DNA from: Tolumonas osonensis
Lineage (GTDB): Bacteria > Pseudomonadota > Gammaproteobacteria > Enterobacterales > Aeromonadaceae
DNA length: 64,000 nt
NCBI RefSeq assembly: GCF_014202415.1
Contig: NZ_JACHGR010000001.1
Location: 372,001-436,000, forward strand
Reading direction: 5' to 3'
Shown: in pieces, positions 26,041-34,758 of the stretch
How positions within the stretch are numbered: position 1 is the first letter of the stretch
Layout: each line of letters starts with the position of its first letter
Notes under the pieces: generated by a model
Told to the model about the DNA's origin: nothing
What the model saw: only the letters and a program-made list of their open reading frames with translations
Database searches by the model: none
Position numbers and translations under genes: made by a program

Positions 26041-26783
26041 GCAAACCGGTTCTCGTGTTGTTACATGGCTTTCTCGGTGCCGCCAGCGACTGGCAGGAAC
26101 TGCAAACGAACTTACCTGACGTCCACTGTGTTGCCTTGGATCTGCCCGGTCATGGCGCGTCAGCAGACATGCCGTTACACCGCATGGCCGATTTTCCGGC
26201 ATGGCTGCACCAGCAGTTAACCTGCCGGAACATCCGCCACTATCATCTGCTGGGCTATTCACTGGGCGGGCGACTGGCGCTGCAGTTTGCGGTAACCCGA
26301 CCAGAGGGCCTGCAAAGCCTGATCCTGGAAAATGCCCATCCCGGCCTTGATTCGCCAACCGCGCGCGCCAACCGGGCACAGGCCGATGCCCGCTGGGCAA
26401 AACGCTTTTACCGGGAAAAGCTGACTGAGGTGCTGGCCGATTGGTATCAGCAGCCGGTCTTTCATGACTTAAGCCCGCATGAACGCGCACAACTGATTAT
26501 TGCCCGCAGCCACAACCAGCCGCGTGCACTGGCCAGCATGCTCTGCCGCTGTTCCCTCGCCAGACAGGCCAGCTATCAGGACTGGATCAAAACCACCTCG
26601 CTGCCGATGCTGTATCTTTGCGGTGAACAGGATCTGAAATTCCGAACGGTCGGAGAACAACTGGCCGCGACAAATCCGCAGTTACACGTAACCTGTCTGG
26701 CCGGTGGTCATAATCTGCACCGGGCCAATCCCGATTCCATGGCTGTTGCCCTCCGGCAGTGGCTGAATGCCTTCACTTTTTGA
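26037..26783 (+). CDS. menH: SHCHC synthase (alpha/beta hydrolase fold)
   Basis: 248 residues starting with GTG at 26037, coupled to the menD stop by GTGA. The oxyanion region is LLHGFLGAASDW, the nucleophile elbow LLGYSLGGRLAL (Ser about residue 84), the acid is in LCGEQDLKF and the histidine in GGHNLHRANP. It eliminates pyruvate from SEPHCHC to give SHCHC. Length and motifs match the family. It lies between menD and menB as in enteric bacteria. Confidence 0.93.
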   Translation: MSKPVLVLLHGFLGAASDWQELQTNLPDVHCVALDLPGHGASADMPLHRMADFPAWLHQQLTCRNIRHYHLLGYSLGGRLALQFAVTRPEGLQSLILENAHPGLDSPTARANRAQADARWAKRFYREKLTEVLADWYQQPVFHDLSPHERAQLIIARSHNQPRALASMLCRCSLARQASYQDWIKTTSLPMLYLCGEQDLKFRTVGEQLAATNPQLHVTCLAGGHNLHRANPDSMAVALRQWLNAFTF

Positions 26784-26795
26784 TGAGAGAAAAAT

Positions 26796-27656
26796 ATGCA
26801 ACTTCACGATGACGACGCCCGCTGGTACGCCCCCATCGAATGGCAGGATTGCAGTGCCGGTTATCAGGATATCCGCTATCACAAATCCGCAGAAGGTATT
26901 GCCAAAATCACCATCAACCGGCCACAGGTGCGCAATGCGTTCCGTCCGCTGACCGTGATCGAAATGATGAAAGCGCTGCAGGATGCCCGCTTCGATGCCG
27001 GCGTCGGCGTGATCATCCTGACCGGTGAAGGCGATCTGGCGTTCTGCTCCGGCGGCGACCAGAAAGTGCGCGGTGATTACGGTGGATACAAGGATGACGA
27101 AGGCACCCACCACCTGAACGTGCTCGACTTCCAGCGCCAGATCCGTACCTGCCCGAAACCGGTCGTGGCGATGGTCGCCGGTTATGCGATCGGTGGTGGC
27201 CACGTGCTGCATATGCTGTGCGATCTGACCATCGCCGCGGAAAATGCCCGCTTCGGCCAGACCGGTCCGAAAGTCGGCTCCTTCGACGGCGGCTGGGGCG
27301 CCTCCTATATGGCGCGTTTGGTGGGTCAGAAAAAAGCCCGCGAAATCTGGTTCCTCTGCCGTCAGTATGACGCCAAGGAAGCGCTGGATATGGGGCTGGT
27401 CAACACCGTTGTTCCACTGGCCGATCTGGAAAAAGAAACCGTACGCTGGTGCCGTGAAATCCTGCAGCACAGCCCGATGGCGATCCGTTGCCTGAAAGCA
27501 GCACTGAACGCCGACTGTGATGGTCAGGCCGGCCTGCAGGAGCTGGCCGGTAATGCCACCATGCTGTTCTACATGACTGAAGAAGGTCAGGAAGGCCGCA
27601 ACGCCTTTAACGAAAAACGGGAACCCGACTTCAGCAAATTCCCGCGTAACCCATAA
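26796..27656 (+). CDS. menB: 1,4-dihydroxy-2-naphthoyl-CoA synthase
   Basis: 286 residues, the standard length. It is a crotonase-fold enzyme with [20 protein letters not shown], the oxyanion-hole segment [25 protein letters not shown], and [14 protein letters not shown], which carries the MenB-specific residues. It closes the second ring of DHNA-CoA from o-succinylbenzoyl-CoA. It begins 12 bp after menH. Codon use looks more highly expressed than the neighbouring men genes. A GC-rich hairpin follows at 27671-27694 before menC. Confidence 0.97.
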   Translation: MQLHDDDARWYAPIEWQDCSAGYQDIRYHKSAEGIAKITINRPQVRNAFRPLTVIEMMKALQDARFDAGVGVIILTGEGDLAFCSGGDQKVRGDYGGYKDDEGTHHLNVLDFQRQIRTCPKPVVAMVAGYAIGGGHVLHMLCDLTIAAENARFGQTGPKVGSFDGGWGASYMARLVGQKKAREIWFLCRQYDAKEALDMGLVNTVVPLADLEKETVRWCREILQHSPMAIRCLKAALNADCDGQAGLQELAGNATMLFYMTEEGQEGRNAFNEKREPDFSKFPRNP

Positions 27657-27670
27657 GCGACAGATGATAA

Positions 27671-27694
27671 CCCGGTGCCGATCCCGGCACCGGG
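27671..27694. terminator. Intercistronic GC hairpin between menB and menC
   Basis: CCCGGTGCCG (27671-27680) and CGGCACCGGG (27685-27694) form a perfect 10-bp stem with a 4-base loop. No T-run follows on the plus strand. It may stabilise the upstream mRNA or partly terminate, lowering menC and menE output relative to menB. Confidence 0.55.
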
Positions 27695-27749
27695 ATTCTG
27701 GTATAAGATGATAGAAGACTCGTTTTATCGCGGATAAGGACAGCCCATC

Positions 27750-28676
27750 ATGGATATCACTCTGTACCGCTATCAACTGCCCCTCACCCAGCCCATGACC
27801 TTCCACGATCAGACGATCGCACAGCGTGAGGGCCTGTTACTGCACTGGGGAAGCAGCTGGAGTGAAATAGCTCCGTTACCCGGCTTCTCCCGCGAAACAC
27901 TGGAGCAGGCGCAGCAGGAAACTATTGCCTTTCTGACCGCATTCAAACAGGGCAAGACCATTCCGGTTACGTATCCTTCGGTCCAGTTTGGTCTGGATTG
28001 TGCCCGTCGCAGCTGGCCGATACTGAAACATACGCCGCTGCCACCCTACCTGCTGCTGCAGGGATCCCCGGACGATATTATCTGGAGCTGGAAAGAGTGG
28101 CTGTATGACTACCCCTCCCGGGTGAAACTGAAAGTGGCCCGTTATCCGATGCGGGATGAACTGGCCATGATCCGGGAGTTGATACGCCTGGCACCGAAAA
28201 CCAGATTTATCCTTGATGCCAACCAGCAATGGACCCGGGAAGAAGCTTGGACATTTATGGCACAGCTGGATCCGTCACATATTGAATATGTTGAGGATCC
28301 CTGCCCCAGCTATGCCGATATCCGCTCCGTCGCCACGCATACCGGGGTCGGTGTCGCCCTGGATGAGATCCTGTGTTGTGAAGGGCACTGGGACTTTTTC
28401 CCACAGCTTAAAGCCTTGATTCTGAAGCCCATGCTGATCGGTTCTCTGGAAAAATGTCACGATCTGGTGGTCAAGGCCAAAGCCAATAACGTGAAGGTAA
28501 TAATTTCATCCAGTCACGAATCACAGCTTGGTAACCGCCTGCTGGCCTTGCTGGCTGCGGAATGGTCACCGGAGCAGGCACCGGGGCTGGATACATTGCG
28601 TTATTTCACCGATACCGTTCTCGATGACAAGCAACAGATCGATATCAAGAAATTACAGGTCGTATGGAAGAGTTAA
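27750..28676 (+). CDS. menC: o-succinylbenzoate synthase
   Basis: 308 residues of the enolase superfamily. The catalytic lysine region is VKLKVARYPM, followed by metal ligands in FILDANQQW (Asp), EYVEDPC (Glu) and VALDEILCC (Asp), and a second lysine in LILKPMLIG. It dehydrates SHCHC to o-succinylbenzoate. It lies 93 bp after menB and overlaps menE by 13 bp. Confidence 0.94.
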   Translation: MDITLYRYQLPLTQPMTFHDQTIAQREGLLLHWGSSWSEIAPLPGFSRETLEQAQQETIAFLTAFKQGKTIPVTYPSVQFGLDCARRSWPILKHTPLPPYLLLQGSPDDIIWSWKEWLYDYPSRVKLKVARYPMRDELAMIRELIRLAPKTRFILDANQQWTREEAWTFMAQLDPSHIEYVEDPCPSYADIRSVATHTGVGVALDEILCCEGHWDFFPQLKALILKPMLIGSLEKCHDLVVKAKANNVKVIISSSHESQLGNRLLALLAAEWSPEQAPGLDTLRYFTDTVLDDKQQIDIKKLQVVWKS

Positions 28677-30031
28677 CCTGTCCAATCCGGTGGCGGGCAC
28701 AACAAAATCCAGCCTCGCCGGCATTATGGGATGCCGGCGTGACCCTCAGCTACCAGCAACTGGATGCCCGTCTGAATGCGTTGCAGCAGCAACTGCAACA
28801 AGCTGGCATCCGGGCCGGTGAGCATCTTTTTATCTGCAGTAAAAACAGCGCCGAGCTGGTCATGCTGCTCTGGGTCTGCTGGCGCGAACAAATCGTCTGC
28901 TGCCCCGTGAATCCGGCATTTCCGCTGGCACGACAGCAGGCATTGCTGCAGCAGGTTCATGCCACCCATTGCTGGCCCTCGCCCGGATTGCAGTTTGATT
29001 TTTCACAGGAAATGCCTGCGACCAAGGCGTGCCGGCTGGATGAGGATCAGCTCAGCAATCTGATTTTTACCTCCGGCAGCAGCGGCTCGCCCAAAATCGT
29101 CGCTCACCGCCTAGGGAATCATCTGGCCAATGCTCGCGGCAGTCTCGTTCCAATCGGCGAGAATGACGGCTGGCTATTATCCCTGCCACTGTTTCATGTG
29201 GGCGGATTGGCCATCCTGTTTCGCTGTTTTCTCGCCGGCGCCTGTGTGGTGTTACCCGATCCTGCCTGTGCACTGCCGGAGCTGCTGCAAAAGGCCCCTG
29301 TCACTCACCTGTCACTGGTACCAACGCAGCTTTACCGTCTGCTGCAACAACCTGATTTTCACTTCTCGGCCACCCGGGTAAAGCATCTGCTGCTGGGCGG
29401 CGCCCCGCTGCCGGAGAGCCTGATCGCCGCCTGTCGCGAACAGCAGCTACGGCCCTGGGTCAGCTATGGCTTATCCGAAATGGCCTCGCAGGTGTGTACG
29501 GCCGCTGCCGGGCAACCGGGTCTGGTTGGTAAGGCCTTGTCCGGCCGGGAAGTCACAATCAAGCACCACGAGATTTGCGTCCGGGGACAAACCCTGTTTG
29601 CCGGCTATTACCAGCCGGATGGTTCGCTGTTACTTCCTCTGGATGACGAAGGCTGGTTTCATACCGGCGATGCCGGCTACTGGCAGGACGACGCGCTGGT
29701 GATCAACGGGCGTATCGACAACCAGTTCATCAGCGGCGGCGAAAACATCCAGCCGGAACAGATCGAACAGCAATTGCTGCAACATCCGGCGGTCGCGCAG
29801 GCCGTGGTGGTGCCAGTCCCGGATGCGGAATGGGGCATGCGTAGCGTCTGTTTTATCGACTGGCAACACTCCGCCATTGCATTCAGCGAACTGACCGACT
29901 GGCTACGCCAATACCTTCCCGCCTACATGCTGCCCAAGCAATGGCTGCCGTGGCCACAACTGCCTGCCGGACAACTGAAAATACAACGCGCGGAATTTAA
30001 ACGACTGGCGGCATCCGGGAAAGCCTCCTGA
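28664..30031 (+). CDS. menE: o-succinylbenzoate-CoA ligase
   Basis: 455 residues of the AMP-forming acyl-CoA synthetase family. The P-loop-like motif is LIFTSGSSGSPKIV. Further motifs are LLLGGAPLPES, VSYGLSEMAS, GWFHTGDAGYW and GRIDNQFISGGENIQPEQIE, with the late catalytic lysine in GQLKIQRAEF. It makes o-succinylbenzoyl-CoA for MenB. The start overlaps the end of menC. Last gene of the men cluster. Convergent with the acetyltransferase/nitrilase gene, 15 bp apart. Confidence 0.95.
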   Translation: MEELTCPIRWRAQQNPASPALWDAGVTLSYQQLDARLNALQQQLQQAGIRAGEHLFICSKNSAELVMLLWVCWREQIVCCPVNPAFPLARQQALLQQVHATHCWPSPGLQFDFSQEMPATKACRLDEDQLSNLIFTSGSSGSPKIVAHRLGNHLANARGSLVPIGENDGWLLSLPLFHVGGLAILFRCFLAGACVVLPDPACALPELLQKAPVTHLSLVPTQLYRLLQQPDFHFSATRVKHLLLGGAPLPESLIAACREQQLRPWVSYGLSEMASQVCTAAAGQPGLVGKALSGREVTIKHHEICVRGQTLFAGYYQPDGSLLLPLDDEGWFHTGDAGYWQDDALVINGRIDNQFISGGENIQPEQIEQQLLQHPAVAQAVVVPVPDAEWGMRSVCFIDWQHSAIAFSELTDWLRQYLPAYMLPKQWLPWPQLPAGQLKIQRAEFKRLAASGKAS

Positions 30032-30046
30032 CCATCCCGGACAGAA

Positions 30047-31621
30047 CTACTCGATGGGTTCGTCAATCCACTCCACCCGGTACAGCTCATGCCGCCGGTC
30101 GTTGTAATTACGAACTCCGCCTTCATAACGAAGCTGCTTCAATTTCTCCAGCTCCAGATCGGTGATCAGCAGCATTTCCGTATTCGGGGTACTCTCCGAC
30201 AAGATAGAATCATGCGGAAAACAAAAATCAGACGGCGTAAAAACGGCAGACTGCGCATACTGAATATTCACGTTATCCAAGCGGGGCAAATTACCGACAC
30301 TGCCACTGATAGCCACATAGCATTCATTTTCAATCGCACGCGCCTGAGCGCAATACCGAACCCGCAGATAGCCATTTTTCGTTTCTGTCCAGAACGGAAT
30401 AAACAGGATCTGCAGGCCTTGATCCATCAGCAGACGGCCCAGCTCCGGAAACTCACAGTCGTAACAGATCAGAATGCCTACCTTGCCGGCATCGGTATTA
30501 AAGATCCGGAGTTTGTTCCCCCCTTTCATATTCCACAGGCGGCGTTCGGTCGGCGTGATATGTAATTTGTACTGACAATCCTGAGTACCGTCACGGCGGA
30601 ACAGATAAGCAACGTTATACATTTCGCCTTCTTCCAGCTGCGGCAGACTCCCGGCAATAATATTGATGTTGTAATGCACCGCCATCCGTGCAATTTCTTC
30701 GCAAAGCGGCGCGGTGTATTCGGATGCCAGCAAGCGCATCGCTTCGGCAGTCGGTGTATCCAATGGGAATTGCCCCATCAGCGGCACATTGAACAGCTCC
30801 GGCAATACCGCAAAATCCGCTTTATAGTCCGCCAACGCATCAATGAAATATTCCACCTGATGCACCAGTTCCTCCAAGGATTCCACCCGGCGCATTTGCC
30901 ATTGAATCGTGCCAATACGGACATTGCTCTTCTTGCCGCCGACCAGCGGACGTGGCCGGGCCTGATAATCATGATTTTCCCAATACAGCAGGGTGGCATA
31001 ACCGGAAGAGTCCTTGTCCTCTGGCAAATAACCCTCCAGTAATCCCTGCACCTCAAAATCATTTGAAAGCTGGAAGCTCAAGACCGGATCGTAAAACTCT
31101 TTTGCCTTTACCTTTTCAATATATTCCTCCGGGGACATGCTATCCATATGGTCGTGATAGCCGGGAATACGCCCCCCCGCAATGATGGCCTTGAGATTGA
31201 ACTTGCGACACAACTCCTTGCGGGCATCATACAACCGCCGCCCCAGCCGCATACTCCGATATTCCGGCTTGATAAAGACATCGACACCATAAAGGACATC
31301 CCCTTGAGGATCATGCGTCGACAGGGTGCAATTGTCGGTAATTTCAGAATAAGTGTGCTGGTTACCAAAAGTCTGATAATCGACAATCATCGCCAGCGCT
31401 GCGGCGACCACTTTGCCATTATCTTCAATACAGAGCTGTCCTTCGGGAAAGCGGGCAATCTGCTGGCGGTATTTGGTCTTGGTCAGCCGGAACAGCCCGC
31501 CCAGTCCGCCATAAACTTCCTGCCATACGGCTTTGATATCGTCGAAATCCTGAGGTCTGAGCTGACGTAAACGCAACTTATGTGATGCTTCGGGAATAAC
31601 CGTGTCCTGGATATCAGTCAT
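30047..31621 (-). CDS. Fused GNAT acetyltransferase and nitrilase-family amidohydrolase
   Basis: 524 residues in two domains. Residues about 14-205 form a GNAT fold with YRSMRLGRRLYDARKELCRK as the acetyl-CoA pyrophosphate loop region. Residues about 225-515 form a carbon-nitrogen hydrolase with Glu in AVLPELFNVP, Lys in YKLHITPTERR and the nucleophile Cys in GILICYDCEFPELG, a complete Glu-Lys-Cys triad. The fusion occurs as a known two-domain family in proteobacteria, but its substrate is not established to my knowledge. It was the immediate downstream neighbour of rnpB before the island at 31.9-40 kb inserted. Cytoplasmic. Confidence 0.9.
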   Translation of the reverse strand: MTDIQDTVIPEASHKLRLRQLRPQDFDDIKAVWQEVYGGLGGLFRLTKTKYRQQIARFPEGQLCIEDNGKVVAAALAMIVDYQTFGNQHTYSEITDNCTLSTHDPQGDVLYGVDVFIKPEYRSMRLGRRLYDARKELCRKFNLKAIIAGGRIPGYHDHMDSMSPEEYIEKVKAKEFYDPVLSFQLSNDFEVQGLLEGYLPEDKDSSGYATLLYWENHDYQARPRPLVGGKKSNVRIGTIQWQMRRVESLEELVHQVEYFIDALADYKADFAVLPELFNVPLMGQFPLDTPTAEAMRLLASEYTAPLCEEIARMAVHYNINIIAGSLPQLEEGEMYNVAYLFRRDGTQDCQYKLHITPTERRLWNMKGGNKLRIFNTDAGKVGILICYDCEFPELGRLLMDQGLQILFIPFWTETKNGYLRVRYCAQARAIENECYVAISGSVGNLPRLDNVNIQYAQSAVFTPSDFCFPHDSILSESTPNTEMLLITDLELEKLKQLRYEGGVRNYNDRRHELYRVEWIDEPIE

Positions 31622-31828
31622 AAGAATGCCTTCCTTAATTCAGAACAAGAAGAGTTGTGCACGGATGACATGCCTCTGAATAACAAGAGAAAACGATACA
31701 CCCTCTCCCTGAATCAATGGACCGGGAACGCCAAATCGCAACCCCGGATAAAAAAGATACCAGTAAAAAGTGTAGTTCATATGGCGTGACAGAAGGCGAA
31801 AGCGGTTAACTACGGCTCCTGCCCATAA

Positions 31829-31862
31829 ACAAAAAGCCCAACGGTCAAACCGTCAGGCTTTT
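31829..31862 (-). terminator. Displaced original terminator of rnpB
   Basis: On the minus strand this reads as a hairpin AAGCC-TGACGGT-loop-ACCGTTGGGCTTTTTG, closely matching the hairpin that now follows rnpB at 39917-39949. It is stranded 8 kb from rnpB by the island. Confidence 0.75.
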
Positions 31863-31873
31863 GATTTTCTTGA

Positions 31874-31897
31874 ATTAGTGGGGTTGGCCTGTAAGCC
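31874..31897 (-). repeat. Left attachment repeat: copy of the rnpB 3' end
   Basis: These 24 bases are identical to 39961-39984, which is the 3' end of rnpB including the strand that closes its P1 helix. Homology continues outwards through the terminator but stops at once on the inner side (CGCAAG here, GGGTTC in rnpB). This marks the left end of an island integrated into rnpB. Confidence 0.92.
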
Positions 31898-32443
31898 CGC
31901 AAGCCAACTCCAGTTTAAGAAATGACTTAACGGAAGTTGTTGAAAAATAGAGAGTGATTAAAAATCATACTCTGGCTTGTTCCCCAAAGTGTTGCACAGT
32001 TTGTATCACAGTTCCAATCTCGGCCCCAGAAATTCACAGCCACGCCCCACAACCTTTAACCATCGTCCAACAGCAAGATCTCAAAGCGAAGCCTCAGCGG
32101 TGCTGAGTGAGCGAGCTAGTGCATACCAAATAGAATCATAAAAAAAATTAAAACCCCAAACGGATCCGCATCACTCTATCTGGCTGCTGGTGAGATAGCA
32201 GACTCAATCAATAACGAAGCTGATATAACTGACTAAAAACTGACTTCGGTCAAAAGCCTAGATTGAATCCAATACAGAATGAGACTAGGATAAAATTTGT
32301 CTGTCTTATCTGACAGAAATAGGCCTAGATCGCACTTATGTGATCCTGCGGTAGCTTTGTCTGACAAAAAATGAAATATGGAAAAAATCCGTATAAGCGC
32401 ACTGGATTCGTATAAATTACGGAATTATTCTTGATAATAAATT
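31898..32443. other. Gene-free left end of the island
   Basis: No convincing gene was seen. It includes a 28-bp segment at 31977-32004 matching 26 of 28 bases of the integrase 5' end at 39879-39906, and a small dyad TCTGTC-N6-GACAGA near 32300. A promoter for the first cassette and an attI-like site could lie just before GTTAGGC at 32444. Confidence 0.5.
31977..32004 (-). repeat. Left copy of the 28-bp direct repeat
   Basis: Matches the integrase 5' coding DNA. On the minus strand the in-frame reading is KLCNTLGNKPEYDF followed by TAA, against KLCNKLGNK in the integrase. It lies 79 bp inside the left attachment repeat. Confidence 0.65.
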
Positions 32444-32450
32444 GTTAGGC
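32444..32450 (+). other. Cassette junction core site GTTAGGC opening the array
   Basis: GTTAGGC fits the integron core GTTRRRY and is the exact complement of the R'' box GCCTAAC of the first attC (33217-33223). That complementarity is expected because one cassette circle supplies both. The sequence to its left does not look like an attC, so this could be an attI-like site or a truncated one. Confidence 0.65.
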
Positions 32451-32474
32451 TTTCATTTCAAGTAAGGTGAATCA

Positions 32475-33197
32475 TTGAAAAAACAAAACTTTAACATAGC
32501 TGTTTATATAGACATGGAAAACGTGTCATCCTCAGATTTCATTCTCGAAGATTTAATGAATGCCTTGTTAAGTACCGATGATGGTTTAAATTGCATATTT
32601 GCAATTAAATCTGCATACGGAAATCAATCTATATCTAAAAAAACACTGAAAGAACAAATTATAAACCATAATTTCACCATATTAGACACACCTAAAATTG
32701 GTACAGAGAAAAATCGTGCTGATTTATTTATTAGCATGGATGCTTTCGAAACCTTATATCTTGGAAATCCACAAATAGATCGATATTGCTTTCTTACAAG
32801 TGATTCTGATTTCACAGTCATTGGCGATCGACTAAGGAAATTTGGTAAAGAAGTTTGGCTTGTATGCAAACGTAAAGATAAAGATCGAGCCATCCTAGCT
32901 AAATCATTCGATAATTTACTTTTCCTAGAAGACTTTTCACATAAAAACTCTATTAAAATCGACAATGAAATTGAGCGTCTTTTTGTTGCTGCCATAAAAA
33001 ATATAAATAGAGACAAACTGCCTAATAATGTATCAATTGCAAACTCAGGGATGAAGGTTTTAGATCCTAGCTTTGATATATCAAAAACTGAATATAAAGT
33101 ATTCATGAACTTAATACGAGAGATGGGCACTAAAGGTTATATAAAATACGAAATATTGCCTTCTGGTTTAAACAGACTAACTGAAATATTGATATGA
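32475..33197 (+). CDS. NYN/PIN-like nuclease with C-terminal LOTUS-like domain (cassette 1)
   Basis: 240 residues. The start is TTG at 32475, preceded by AAGGTG; starting at the next in-frame ATG would delete the first catalytic acidic motif. The N-terminal NYN domain shows AVYIDMENV, then KNRADLFISMDAFE and FLTSDSDFTVIGDRLRK, the acidic residues that bind metal in this PIN-like RNase fold. The last 70 residues (RLFVAAIKNINRD to YIKYEILPSG) resemble a winged OST-HTH/LOTUS domain often fused to NYN. Probable ribonuclease. A role in defence or RNA turnover is inference. A+T rich, in its own integron cassette. Confidence 0.82.
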   Translation: MKKQNFNIAVYIDMENVSSSDFILEDLMNALLSTDDGLNCIFAIKSAYGNQSISKKTLKEQIINHNFTILDTPKIGTEKNRADLFISMDAFETLYLGNPQIDRYCFLTSDSDFTVIGDRLRKFGKEVWLVCKRKDKDRAILAKSFDNLLFLEDFSHKNSIKIDNEIERLFVAAIKNINRDKLPNNVSIANSGMKVLDPSFDISKTEYKVFMNLIREMGTKGYIKYEILPSGLNRLTEILI

Positions 33198-33216
33198 CGT
33201 TAAAAATCAACTGAAA

Positions 33217-33274
33217 GCCTAACAAAAAATTAGTGTCGGATGGCTTTCAGCCACCGCACAATTCGAAGTTAAAT
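33217..33274 (+). other. attC site of cassette 1
   Basis: R'' GCCTAAC (33217-33223) and R' GTTAAAT (33268-33274) border an imperfect hairpin: TGTCGGATGGCT pairs with AGCCACCGCACA around a TTC loop, with an extra unpaired base on one arm, as attC sites have. It follows the NYN stop by 20 bp. R'' is complementary to the GTTAGGC that opens the same cassette. Confidence 0.85.
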
Positions 33275-33298
33275 TACTTTTCAGCCTCAAGGAATGTC

Positions 33299-34105
33299 AT
33301 GTTTTTAAATGAATTATTGAGCATCTATGGTCTTGAGCCAAGTGATATTAAGTTACACATGGCTATGGGCGAAAAGGTGAAAATTGAGCCTCTACTTGCA
33401 TTTACTAATGGTGATTTTAAAACATGGCAAGAAGGTCAACGTAACGCATACTTTGGAAGAAAATACATTCTAAGCCTCATATATCTCAGGAATAATGAAT
33501 GGCTATTCGGTGGTGTCTATTCCGTTAATGGTTGTAATCAAGTAAGTGAAAAAAAATTCAAATATGATACGACCCTGCAGGCTTATGGTTCAGATTTAAT
33601 CGGCCGAGTTGTTTTATACTATGAGAAAAATTTTAGAAATAACTATCTGATTGCAGAAAACCACATTTCTAACATGCAATTAATTGAAATTCTTAGAGAT
33701 AAATTCATATGCGATCCATTCCCCGGTTACGCCAACGCAACAATATCTTATGAACAATTAAAACAAATTACAATCACTGAAGAAAATAGCTGGAAAACAG
33801 CATTATCAATAGTAAATGGCATATACGTCATTACTGATATTTCGACAGGAAAGCTATATATAGGCAAAGCTGATGGTGAAGAAGGCTTATGGCAACGTTG
33901 GTGCTATTATGCTTCAACTGGGCATGGTAGTAACATTGATCTTATAGAACTACTCAAAAATAAAAGCGAAGATTATAAATTAAACTTCCAATACACAATT
34001 CTTGAGGTTATTCCTAAAGCATCCAATCAAGAATTTATTAATGAGCGCGAAACGTATTGGAAAGATGTGTTCTGCACCAGAAAGCATGGCCACAACAAAA
34101 ATTAA
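33299..34105 (+). CDS. GIY-YIG nuclease-domain protein (cassette 2)
   Basis: 268 residues from ATG 33299, which has AAGGA at good spacing and lies 30 bp inside its cassette, just as the first gene does. The N-terminal 165 residues are of unknown fold. The C-terminal domain has NGIYVITDISTGKLYIGKAD, with the GIY and YIG motifs, then WQRWCYYASTGHGSN with the arginine of the family, and a later glutamate in ERETYWKD. The usual catalytic tyrosine, arginine and glutamate all appear present. Probably a DNA endonuclease. An A+T-rich cassette gene; a restriction-like or defence role is inference. Confidence 0.85.
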   Translation: MFLNELLSIYGLEPSDIKLHMAMGEKVKIEPLLAFTNGDFKTWQEGQRNAYFGRKYILSLIYLRNNEWLFGGVYSVNGCNQVSEKKFKYDTTLQAYGSDLIGRVVLYYEKNFRNNYLIAENHISNMQLIEILRDKFICDPFPGYANATISYEQLKQITITEENSWKTALSIVNGIYVITDISTGKLYIGKADGEEGLWQRWCYYASTGHGSNIDLIELLKNKSEDYKLNFQYTILEVIPKASNQEFINERETYWKDVFCTRKHGHNKN

Positions 34106-34160
34106 TTTAACAAAAACTTGGTGTTGGATTGCTTCGCAACCCCACAAGTAAAAGTTATGC
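34105..34160 (+). other. attC site of cassette 2
   Basis: R'' ATTTAAC (34105-34111) is the exact complement of the GTTAAAT opening this cassette, and R' is GTTATGC (34154-34160). Between them ACTTGGTGTTGGATTGC pairs with GCAACCCCACAAGT around a TTC loop with unpaired bases. R'' overlaps the last base of the stop codon. Confidence 0.87.
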
Positions 34161-34215
34161 ATTTATATCGTTCTCCACTATTAACCCTGTGTATCATCTA
34201 CTTCAAGGATATAAA

Positions 34216-34758
34216 ATGAAATATGATAAAATCATTGAAAAAATCAATTCAAAGACATTGTCACGAGCAGAATTATCAAAAATAAAACAAAATGCAGAAC
34301 TTAAAAATAGACAAGGTGATACTGATGCAATACATGTTATAAATGCAATACATCAAGCAACCCCAGCTGATGCATATATTCTCTTCATGGGATTCTGCCC
34401 TAGTGCTGACATCCATAACAGATTAGATATTGAATGGCGACAAAAAGGAATTTGTCGATTTGATTTTTTAGAAAGCGAACATCAAGCTGCTAGATTTAAT
34501 ACAATCTGTGCTGGTGATTTGGTTATTCTGAAAAAAAGAGAACAATTTGGTAAAACGATGAAATTGTATGGACATGGCCGTGTTACTGGTGTCGCATATG
34601 ATAAAGATAATATCAGATACCTTACTATGAATTGGTCTGAACAAGATAAAGTAATTGAAGTCCCGTTAATAGGGTGTAATTCAACAGTCGATGTAAAATC
34701 AATCGAATTAGTCGAAAATGAAATGCCAAATGAATTTTATGAGTGGCTAAATACATAA
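34216..34758 (+). CDS. Unknown 180-residue cassette protein (cassette 3)
   Basis: Starts at ATG 34216 with AAGGA upstream. The N-terminal third is lysine-rich and helical (MKYDKIIEKINSKTL). The rest reads RFDFLESEHQAARFNTICAG, then DLVILKKREQFGKTMKLYGH, and GRVTGVAYDKDN, a beta-rich pattern faintly like PUA/EVE-type modified-base readers. That likeness is weak. I do not recognise the family. It is strictly bounded by cassette junctions, so it is an integron cassette gene. Composition is strongly A+T rich. Confidence 0.72.
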   Translation: MKYDKIIEKINSKTLSRAELSKIKQNAELKNRQGDTDAIHVINAIHQATPADAYILFMGFCPSADIHNRLDIEWRQKGICRFDFLESEHQAARFNTICAGDLVILKKREQFGKTMKLYGHGRVTGVAYDKDNIRYLTMNWSEQDKVIEVPLIGCNSTVDVKSIELVENEMPNEFYEWLNT

